Assembly: GCA_934589225.1 (NCBI GenBank)
Contig: CAKTNS010000044.1
Coordinates: 1-22,732, forward strand
Direction of reading: 5' to 3'
DNA: 22,732 bases
From: an uncultured Oscillospiraceae bacterium
Lineage (GTDB): Bacteria > Bacillota > Clostridia > Oscillospirales > Oscillospiraceae
This document shows, piece by piece, positions 6,453 to 11,449 of this stretch (position 1 is the stretch's first letter; the number at the start of each line of letters is the position of its first letter). A program made the position numbers and the translations under genes. The notes under the pieces are model-generated. The model ran no database searches and was not told the DNA's origin. It worked only from the letters and a program-made list of their open reading frames with translations.

Positions 6453-7337
6453 ATGGAAAACGCAAACCAAATGATTGGCTGCTGCGGGCTGGACTTCGAA
6501 AAATGCGATGCCAGAATCGCAACGCTCACGAACGACAACGCCCTGCGGAAGAAAACCGCCGCCCTGTGGACAACGCTCAACGGGGTAACGATCACAACGG
6601 AAATGATCAACTGCACCGGTTGCCGTATAGAGGGAGCCAAAACACCGGTTTGCGACAAGCTCTGTCCAGTACATAACTGCGTTCGGGAAAAGGGGCTGGA
6701 TACCTGCGCAGACTGTGGACAGATGGACGGATGTCCAACACTGGGACAAATCGCCGGAAACAGTCCGTCCGTTTTGGGGCATCTGAAGCAGTTGAAGCAG
6801 AACCATTCCCCTACAATGACAGTAAACCATGCCGAATACGCCGTCATCAAGCTCCTGGGGAAAGGAAAAGGGGGCTACTCCTATCTGGTGGCAGATGGAA
6901 CGGCGCAATATGTCCTGAAACAAATCCACCACGAACCTTGTGCATACTACATCTTTGGCGACAAGCTGCAATCCGAACTGCGTGACTATGAAACACTGCA
7001 CAAGCTTGGAATCCCCATGCCCCGGCTCCTGGCGGTGGATGCCCAGCAGGAGCGCATTTTGAAAGAATTCATTGCCGGGCCAACGGTGGCAGAGCAACTC
7101 CAAGAGGGGCGAATGGAACCCGACTGGCTCAATCAAGTGCAGGCCATGTGCCGTCTGCTATCCCCGGCTGGACTGAACATCGACTACTATCCCACCAACT
7201 TCGTGCCGCAGGATGGAACACTCTACTACATCGACTACGAGTGCAATGCCTATATGGAGGAGTGGGACTTTGAGCATTGGGGCGCACAGTATTGGACGGC
7301 ACAGGCACCAGAAAAGACGGAGGGGCTTCGCGGATGA
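6453..7337 (+). CDS. DUF3795-kinase-like fusion protein
   Basis: A 294-aa protein. Residues 1-105 match the cysteine-rich DUF3795 pattern: GCCGLDFEKCDA at the start, then C54-x2-C57, C67, C71, C76, C85-x2-C88 and C94, a likely metal-binding module. Residues about 127-290 resemble a small protein-kinase/APH-fold phosphotransferase: glycine-rich LLGKGKGGYSYLV (134-146), VLK with K156, a hinge-like LKEFIAGPT, catalytic-loop-like NIDYYPTNF (D244, N249) and YIDYEC (D261) in the metal-binding position. An internal ATG at 6816 before the kinase part lacks an SD, so the fusion seems real. TGGAG lies 6 nt before the start. The combination is unusual. Active-site residues look intact, but the substrate is unknown. 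Confidence 0.7.
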   Translation: MENANQMIGCCGLDFEKCDARIATLTNDNALRKKTAALWTTLNGVTITTEMINCTGCRIEGAKTPVCDKLCPVHNCVREKGLDTCADCGQMDGCPTLGQIAGNSPSVLGHLKQLKQNHSPTMTVNHAEYAVIKLLGKGKGGYSYLVADGTAQYVLKQIHHEPCAYYIFGDKLQSELRDYETLHKLGIPMPRLLAVDAQQERILKEFIAGPTVAEQLQEGRMEPDWLNQVQAMCRLLSPAGLNIDYYPTNFVPQDGTLYYIDYECNAYMEEWDFEHWGAQYWTAQAPEKTEGLRG

Positions 7338-7409
7338 TGTAGAATAGGTGCGTTTTGCCTGTGCAATCCGGCTGTATGAAAAAACGACGCACACAATGCC
7401 AATCTCCTA

Positions 7410-7438
7410 TTGATAAACCGGTTCATAAGCGGTACAAT
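7410..7438 (+). promoter_or_regulatory. promoter of the RNHCP leader
   Basis: TTGATA (7410-7415), a 17-nt spacer and TACAAT (7433-7438). Transcription would begin near 7445, leaving a leader of about 180 nt before the RNHCP start codon. Confidence 0.7.
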
Positions 7439-7512
7439 TTGGTTGGATAGCCGTTTGGCGACGATCCGGCATCCAGATAGAAAAGATTTTTATAAAAAAC
7501 AAGGAGAATTTT

Positions 7513-7551
7513 TTGAAACTTACCACTTTATTACTGGAGCGTGTGGCCTGA
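7513..7551 (+). CDS. 12-aa leader peptide MKLTTLLLERVA
   Basis: TTG start with AAGGAG (7501-7506) 6 nt upstream, encoding MKLTTLLLERVA, with stop TGA at 7549-7551. Three consecutive leucine codons (TTA TTA CTG) sit just before the base of the hairpin at 7539-7581, and the stop lies inside its inner stem. The position relative to the RNA structure is what one expects of an attenuation leader. No homology is claimed. Confidence 0.5.
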   Translation: MKLTTLLLERVA

Positions 7552-7620
7552 CCGGGAGGTCTGGCAAATTCATTCACACGCCATTCCTCCCGGAGAACCG
7601 ACCATATCTCTTCAGGAGGA
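7539..7620 (+). promoter_or_regulatory. candidate translational-attenuation switch
   Basis: Hairpin 1:2 consists of GCGTGTG (7539-7545) with CACACGC (7575-7581), enclosing GCCTGACC (7546-7553) with GGTCTGGC (7558-7565). The alternative 2:3 pairs CCGGGAGG (7552-7559) with CCTCCCGG (7586-7593), 8 of 8. Helix 3:4 pairs TCCTCC (7585-7590) with GGAGGA (7615-7620), the RNHCP Shine-Dalgarno site. 1:2 with 3:4 would hide the SD and 2:3 would free it. There is no T-run, so control would act on translation. Confidence 0.55.
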
Positions 7621-7626
7621 TTTCCA

Positions 7627-8052
7627 ATGAACCGCGAAAACAAACGCAAAACCTTTGAAAAAGGGTACTATAAGACCCACGCCTGTTCCGACACCTTTAT
7701 CTGCAAGGTCTGCGGCAGACCTTGTGTGCCGGAAAACGCAGGCAGCGACCACCGCAACCATTGCCCCAACTGCCTTTCAAGCCTTCATGTGGACCTAGAA
7801 CCCGGCGACCGGGCCAGCGACTGCGGCGGCATCATGGAGCCCATCGCCGTCTGGGTACGCAAGGGCGGCGAATGGGCCATCATTCACCGCTGCAAGCGCT
7901 GCGGCGCCCTCCGCTCCAACCGGGTGGCCGCGGACGACAACCCCATGAAGCTCCTGTCAATCGCAATGAAGCCTCTTTCCCAGCCGCCGTTCCCGTTGGA
8001 GCGTATCGAGGAAATGACTGCACTGATGGGCGGCGATGGACAAATCCGATAA
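7627..8052 (+). CDS. RNHCP domain protein
   Basis: A 141-aa protein with the RNHCP motif R43-N-H-C-P47 in DHRNHCPNCLSSLHVD. C26-x2-C29, C46-x2-C49, C66 and C94-x2-C97 form likely zinc ribbons, and PGDRASDCGG follows (Pfam PF12647 from memory). The molecular function of the family is not established; the zinc ribbons suggest nucleic-acid or ribosome contact. AGGAGG (7614-7619) lies 7 nt before the ATG and is the strand sequestered in the proposed leader switch. It has its own promoter (7410-7438). Downstream lie a fossil KTR 3' end and a strong terminator (8087-8139). Confidence 0.82.
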   Translation: MNRENKRKTFEKGYYKTHACSDTFICKVCGRPCVPENAGSDHRNHCPNCLSSLHVDLEPGDRASDCGGIMEPIAVWVRKGGEWAIIHRCKRCGALRSNRVAADDNPMKLLSIAMKPLSQPPFPLERIEEMTALMGGDGQIR

Positions 8053-8079
8053 GTAGAAAAGCGAATTTCACTTGATGTA

Positions 8080-8097
8080 AAGACGCAGAGCCGATAA
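8080..8097 (+). pseudogene. fossil 3' end of a third KTR gene
   Basis: AAG ACG CAG AGC CGA TAA encodes KTQSR and a stop, identical to the C-terminus I recall for mobile-element KTR proteins. As with the two intact copies, it runs directly into an intrinsic terminator. No KTR body precedes it, because the RNHCP gene ends at 8052. Confidence 0.5.
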
Positions 8098-8139
8098 CCC
8101 GGAAGCCCACAGGCAGCACGGGTTATCGGCTCTCTTTTT
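8087..8139 (+). terminator. intrinsic terminator after RNHCP
   Basis: AGAGCCGATAACCC (8087-8100) pairs perfectly with GGGTTATCGGCTCT (8120-8133). T5 follows at 8135-8139. The 19-nt loop is long. It separates the plus-strand island from the convergent MATE gene. Confidence 0.88.
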
Positions 8140-8148
8140 GTTTTCCTC

Positions 8149-9486
8149 TTATTCCGGGTTTCCTTCATCGGAGGTCCTTCTGTAATAGCCCAGACCCACC
8201 AGGTCCGCCAAGGCCCAGCCGATTGGGACGGACCACCAGATGCCGGTGACCCCCAGCTGGGGGATGGCGGAGAGCAAATAGGCCAGGGCCACACGGGTGC
8301 CCAGGGAAATGACGGTAAGGACCACGCTCATGCCCGGCTTTCCCAGGGCGCGGTACAATCCGTACAGCAAAAACAGGCAGCCGATGCCGCAATAAAAGGC
8401 CCCCTCAATGCGCAGATACCGGACCCCCTCCAGAATGACCTGGGTTTCGCCGCCGTCTACAAAAAGGGTCATCAGCGGTTTGGCAAAGGCCCAGACCAAT
8501 GCGGAAATGACCACACAGAAGGCCATAGAGATGCCCACGGCGCTTTTGAGCCCCCTGCGGATGCGGTCCGTCTTCCTTGCGCCGTAGTTCTGGGCAATGA
8601 ACGTGGAAAATGCGTTGCCGAAATCCTGCACCGGCATATAGGCAAAGGCGTCGATCTTCACCGCGGCGGCAAAGGCCGCCATGACCACGGGGCCGAAGCT
8701 GTTGACCAGGCCCTGGACCATCAGAATGCCCAGGTTCATGACCGATTGCTGCACACAGGTCAGCGTGGAAAAAGACACGATAATGCGGATACGTTCCCGC
8801 CGCAGACCGCGGAAGTCCCATACCGACCGCGCCTGGGGACAGCGCAGCAAGGTATAGAGGGCCATGCCCATGCCGGAAAGATACTGGGAAAGGACCGTTG
8901 CCTCCGCGGCTCCGGCAGGGCCTCTCGTAAGTCCAATGACAAACCATAGGTCCAGGATGATATTGAGCACCGCGGAAAAAGCCAAAAACACCAGCGGGAT
9001 AAGGGAATTGCCCAGGGCCCGCAGAAAGGACGCAAAATAGTTATACAGAAACACCGCCGGGATCCCAAGAAAGATCACCCGCAAATAGGCCCGCATATCT
9101 CCCCAGACCGCCTCGGGCACCCGTAAAAAGATTCGAAGGCCATCCAGGCAGGCAAAGGCCAGGATGTTCAGAACCACCGTGACCAGGGCGATAAAGAAGA
9201 AGGACGCGCACAGCTCCTCCCCCAGGGCTTTTTCATCCCGCTGGCCGAAACGCATGGAAAACAGCGCACCGCTGCCCATGCACAATCCCAGGATGATGGA
9301 TGTCAAAAAGGTCATCAGCGTAAAGGAAGACCCTACCGCCGCCAGGGCATCCCGCCCGAGGAACCGGCCTACGATCAGCGTATCGGCAATATTATAGCAC
9401 TGCTGAAGCAGGTCCCCCAAAATCATCGGAATGGCAAAGCGCAGCATGGAGCTGACAACCGGCCCCCGGGTCAAGTCCCGATTCAT
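8149..9486 (-). CDS. MATE family efflux transporter
   Basis: A 445-aa protein, about normal MATE length, with roughly 12 hydrophobic segments in two halves. The first half opens with the typical GPVVSSMLRFAIPMILGDLLQQCYNIADTLIVGRFLG. The second half includes VQDFGNAFSTFIAQNYGARK and the matching helical repeat. The family exports cationic drugs and metabolites by Na+ or H+ antiport. The start at 9486 is chosen for GGAGGG 5 nt upstream; the frame is open to 9594, but that would cross the promoter at 9530-9558. It is divergently arranged with an Lrp/AsnC regulator that probably controls it. The substrate is unknown. Confidence 0.92.
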   Translation of the reverse strand: MNRDLTRGPVVSSMLRFAIPMILGDLLQQCYNIADTLIVGRFLGRDALAAVGSSFTLMTFLTSIILGLCMGSGALFSMRFGQRDEKALGEELCASFFFIALVTVVLNILAFACLDGLRIFLRVPEAVWGDMRAYLRVIFLGIPAVFLYNYFASFLRALGNSLIPLVFLAFSAVLNIILDLWFVIGLTRGPAGAAEATVLSQYLSGMGMALYTLLRCPQARSVWDFRGLRRERIRIIVSFSTLTCVQQSVMNLGILMVQGLVNSFGPVVMAAFAAAVKIDAFAYMPVQDFGNAFSTFIAQNYGARKTDRIRRGLKSAVGISMAFCVVISALVWAFAKPLMTLFVDGGETQVILEGVRYLRIEGAFYCGIGCLFLLYGLYRALGKPGMSVVLTVISLGTRVALAYLLSAIPQLGVTGIWWSVPIGWALADLVGLGYYRRTSDEGNPE

Positions 9487-9529
9487 GGTATCCCTCCAAA
9501 ACGTAAGTTTTAAGTTTCGTTTTGAATGT

Positions 9530-9558
9530 ATTGTAGCGTCTTTGACACGTCCTGTCAA
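9530..9558 (-). promoter_or_regulatory. MATE promoter with palindromic operator candidate
   Basis: On the minus strand: TTGACA (complement of 9553-9558), 17 nt, then TACAAT (complement of 9530-9535). The -35 is half of the palindrome TTGACA-N5-TGTCAA (9542-9558), a plausible binding site for the divergent Lrp-type protein. Confidence 0.72.
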
Positions 9559-9629
9559 TATGGCATTTACTTTTTGATGGGGCGGTGCTATCATTAAGGA
9601 AAAACATCACCCACCCTGGAGGACACGCT

Positions 9630-10088
9630 ATGTATTTGGACGGACTGGACGAATTGGACCAGAAAATTGTAGGGCTGCTGATCGAAAATGCCCGCATATC
9701 CTATTCCGACATCGGGCAGAAGGTCGGCATTTCCAGAGTCGCGGTGAAGGCCAGAATTCAGGCCCTGGAGCAGAAGGGGGTTATTGAGGAATATACCACC
9801 GTGATCAACCCCCAGAAGATCAGCGGCGCGGTATCCTGCTATTTTGAAATCGAAACGACCCCGAGCTGCCTGTGGGCGGTCACGGATCAGCTGAACCGGA
9901 ACGATACGGTCACTCAGATCTACCGTGTGACCGGCAAAGACAAGCTGCATGTCCACGCCGTGGCCGCCTCCGCCGAGGAAATGGAAATTTTTCTCCACAC
10001 CGTCATCGACCCCTTGCCCGGCGTGGTCAGCTGCAGCTGCAACATGATCCTGTCGCGGGTCAAGGACATCAAGGGCCTGCGGCTGTAA
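9630..10088 (+). CDS. Lrp/AsnC family transcriptional regulator
   Basis: A 152-aa protein. Residues 4-62 are the AsnC-type helix-turn-helix (LDELDQKIVGLLIENARISYSDIGQKVGISRVAVKARIQALEQKGVI). Residues about 68-150 form the AsnC_trans_reg/RAM ferredoxin-like effector domain (VSCYFEIETTP..., TGKDKLHVHAVAASAEEMEIFL). The length is typical of the family. GGAGG (9618-9622) lies 7 nt before the ATG at 9630. Lrp proteins form octameric discs and bind amino acids. Here the divergent partner is a MATE exporter, so amino-acid-like or drug-responsive export control is a reasonable guess. A weak own promoter (TTTACT 9567-9572, TATCAT 9589-9594) is visible. Confidence 0.9.
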   Translation: MYLDGLDELDQKIVGLLIENARISYSDIGQKVGISRVAVKARIQALEQKGVIEEYTTVINPQKISGAVSCYFEIETTPSCLWAVTDQLNRNDTVTQIYRVTGKDKLHVHAVAASAEEMEIFLHTVIDPLPGVVSCSCNMILSRVKDIKGLRL

Positions 10089-10158
10089 GGCCCCTTTGCG
10101 GGCAGTGCAGGTTTCCCTGAAAACCCCGAAATAACCAATAGGAAGACAGCAATATTCG

Positions 10159-10204
10159 AAAAAAAGAATCCGAACCAATTCCCCAAAAGGAAGAAGTTCG
10201 GATT
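10159..10204 (-). terminator. terminator ending the tRNA/repeat unit
   Basis: AATCCGAAC (10167-10175) pairs with GTTCGGATT (10196-10204), with a small inner TTCC/GGAA helix. On the minus strand it is followed by T7 (complement of 10159-10165). It may also stop the Lrp gene from the other side. Confidence 0.75.
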
Positions 10205-10217
10205 TCTTATGTTTGGC

Positions 10218-10344
10218 GGGGGCGGTGGATTCGATGGCTTGCTTTGCGGGGCAAAGCAATAAGGAGAAAACCAGTTTGCGAACTGGTTTGTTAGGCAGGC
10301 CACTGGCCTGTTGGGTTTCATTGGGTTGGAATCCATCTTCTCCC
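10218..10344 (-). repeat. cloverleaf repeat, family 2, copy B
   Basis: The architecture matches copy A: hairpins TTGCTTTG/CAAAGCAA (10239-10259), AAACCAGTT/AACTGGTTT and CAGGCC/GGCCTG inside an outer stem whose core is GGATTC (10227-10232) with GAATCC (10329-10334). The outer stem is weaker than in copy A because of mismatches. All three inner stems are identical to copy A; the differences fall in loops, linkers and the outer arm. Confidence 0.82.
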
Positions 10345-10358
10345 TTTACCAACAAGAA

Positions 10359-10384
10359 AAGACACCGCCAAAAGGCGATGTCTT
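10359..10384 (-). terminator. terminator-like hairpin between the two repeat copies
   Basis: AAGACACCGCC (10359-10369) and GGCGATGTCTT (10374-10384) around an AAAA loop. The single non-Watson-Crick position is a wobble pair only in the minus-strand RNA, and TTCTTG follows in that direction. This fits transcription from the tRNA side. Confidence 0.65.
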
Positions 10385-10429
10385 CCGAGGGGGAGCAGCT
10401 TTTGAGATGAGCTGGCGGTATCCGGGACG

Positions 10430-10557
10430 GGGGGAAGGTGGATTCGATGGCTTGCTTTGTGGGGCAAAGCAATAAGGATAAAACCAGTTTGCGAACTGGT
10501 TTGTTAGGCAGGCCACCGGCCTGTTGGATTTAATTGGGTTCGAATCCATCTTCTCCC
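10430..10557 (-). repeat. cloverleaf repeat, family 2, copy A
   Basis: An 18-bp outer stem (10430-10447 with 10540-10557; two positions are G-U in the plus-strand RNA) encloses three perfect hairpins: 10452-10459 with 10465-10472, 10481-10489 with 10494-10502, and 10509-10514 with 10518-10523. The arm GGGGGAAGGTGGATTCGA is identical over 18 nt to the 3' end of the neighbouring tRNA-Tyr (10607-10624). A short frame beginning MDSNPIKSNRPV crosses it, but it only follows the repeat. Confidence 0.88.
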
Positions 10558-10569
10558 TTTATCAACAAG

Positions 10570-10600
10570 AAAGAGGACATCCATCGGATGTCCTCTTTTT
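10570..10600. terminator. terminator immediately downstream of tRNA-Tyr
   Basis: AAAGAGGACATCC (10570-10582) pairs perfectly with GGATGTCCTCTTT (10586-10598), loop atc. It lies 3 nt past the CCA end of tRNA-Tyr. The stem ends in A/T runs, so it can act in both directions. Confidence 0.8.
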
Positions 10601-10602
10601 GT

Positions 10603-10687
10603 TGGTGGGGGAAGGTGGATTCGAACCACCGAAGCTATAAGCAGCAGATTTACAGTCTGTCCCCTTTGGCCACTCGGGAATTCCCCC
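10603..10687 (-). tRNA. tRNA-Tyr (anticodon GTA)
   Basis: 85 nt on the minus strand, including an encoded CCA. Acceptor GGGGGAA/TTCCCCC, anticodon loop CTGTAAA with anticodon GTA, the long variable arm of a class II tRNA, and T-arm GGTGG-TTCGAAT-CCACC. It is the second gene of a pair with tRNA-Thr. Confidence 0.95.
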
Positions 10688-10708
10688 ATATGTAGTTCAC
10701 TTTCCGTG

Positions 10709-10784
10709 TGGAGCCGGTAGACGGACTCGAACCCCCGACCTGCTGATTACAAATCAGCTGCTCTACCAACTGAGCTATACCGGC
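10709..10784 (-). tRNA. tRNA-Thr (anticodon TGT)
   Basis: 76 nt on the minus strand, including an encoded CCA. Acceptor GCCGGTA/TACCGGC, D-arm AGCTCAGTTGGTAGAGC, anticodon stem CTGAT/ATCAG with loop containing TGT, and T-arm GGGGGTTCGAGTCC. It is 21 nt upstream of tRNA-Tyr in the same transcript. Confidence 0.95.
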
Positions 10785-10812
10785 AGGCGTTGTGCTCACT
10801 GAAAGCCCCTGT

Positions 10813-10840
10813 ATTATACCATGGATTTGGCAAAAGTCAA
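10813..10840 (-). promoter_or_regulatory. tRNA operon promoter
   Basis: Minus strand TTGACT (complement of 10835-10840), 16 nt, then TATAAT (complement of 10813-10818) with an extended -10 TG dinucleotide. It is a strong promoter just ahead of tRNA-Thr. Confidence 0.82.
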
Positions 10841-10867
10841 GAGGTTTTTGGAAAAAAGCAGACTTCT

Positions 10868-11047
10868 TTAATTGTCCACCACCACCAGGAAAATGCCGAT
10901 CAGTACCAGGACAATGCCCATGATGCGGTTTAAACGCAGCAGCACCGCCTCGTCTTCCCGGTCTTTGCCCAGGATGGATGTCAGCAGCTCCGGGAACAGC
11001 AGACACACCAGTCCCAAAAAGCCCATGATCAAGCCTCTGATTTTCAT
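10868..11047 (-). CDS. 59-aa two-helix membrane protein
   Basis: Starts MKIRGLIMGFLGLVCLLF with AAGGAG about 7 nt upstream. Two hydrophobic helices (about residues 5-26 and 43-57) are joined by a charged loop GKDREDEAVLLRLNR. The shape (short, FPELL after helix 1, R-I-x-G-I before helix 2) resembles small DUF6199-like proteins, but that match is weak. It lies 57 nt downstream of hypA beyond a 10-bp hairpin lacking a T-run, so it may be cotranscribed with the hyp operon. Function unknown. Confidence 0.6.
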   Translation of the reverse strand: MKIRGLIMGFLGLVCLLFPELLTSILGKDREDEAVLLRLNRIMGIVLVLIGIFLVVVDN

Positions 11048-11068
11048 ATCCTCGCTCCTTCTCCTTGG

Positions 11069-11098
11069 GGCGCACCGCCCTGGTCTGAGCGGTGCGCC
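11069..11098 (-). other. 10-bp intercistronic hairpin after hypA
   Basis: GGCGCACCGC (11069-11078) pairs perfectly with GCGGTGCGCC (11089-11098), loop 10 nt. No T-run follows on the minus strand, so it is probably an mRNA-stability or processing element, or a weak terminator, rather than a full terminator. Confidence 0.6.
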
Positions 11099-11104
11099 GA
11101 AAAC

Positions 11105-11449
11105 TTATTCTACGGCAATTTCCTTGATCTCCAGCTCGTTTCCCTGCTGCAAATAGGTTCGGTCGCTGCCGCAATGGGGGCAGATTTTGCCCTGGGGCAC
11201 CGTATCGTAGGTTTTTCCGCAGCTTTCGCAATAGGTAACGGCATGGATGGGCTCCCAAAGAAGCTGGCAGCCTTCCAGCATGGGGGTCCGCTTACAATTC
11301 CAGTTCCACACATCGATGAGGTAATCCGGGATCACGGTGGAGACCTCTCCGATCATCAGTGTCACCCGGCAGACCCGGCTGGCCTGGTTTTCCTCCGCGA
11401 TTTTGACCACCTTGTCCGCAATGTGGAATACAACGCCCAGCTCGTGCAT
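11105..11449 (-). CDS. hypA: nickel metallochaperone HypA
   Basis: A 114-aa protein. It begins MHE, the N-terminal nickel site (H2, E3), and carries the structural zinc site C74-E-S-C77 ... C90-P-H-C93. In the HypA/HybF family it receives nickel and works with HypB to load Ni-Fe hydrogenase; in some bacteria it also serves urease. The length is normal. The start codon overlaps the stop of the upstream oxidoreductase (TGATG at 11447-11451), so translation is coupled. hypB is two genes upstream on the same strand. No hydrogenase subunit is in this window. Confidence 0.93.
   Translation of the reverse strand: MHELGVVFHIADKVVKIAEENQASRVCRVTLMIGEVSTVIPDYLIDVWNWNCKRTPMLEGCQLLWEPIHAVTYCESCGKTYDTVPQGKICPHCGSDRTYLQQGNELEIKEIAVE

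Noticed and set aside
7338..7626. T-box riboswitch upstream of RNHCP.
   Set aside because: No T-box core sequence or terminator T-run is present; the visible pairings fit translational attenuation better.
7410..7658. An 82-codon frame running from the RNHCP promoter into the RNHCP gene.
   Set aside because: It starts at TTG without a ribosome site, inside the -35 hexamer, and overlaps RNHCP in another frame with no recognisable product.
9920..10549. Minus-strand frames beginning MDSNP in each family 2 repeat copy.
   Set aside because: The frames follow the repeat. Between copies several substitutions are non-synonymous, while all hairpin stems are identical. The GGGAG is too close to the ATG for efficient initiation.
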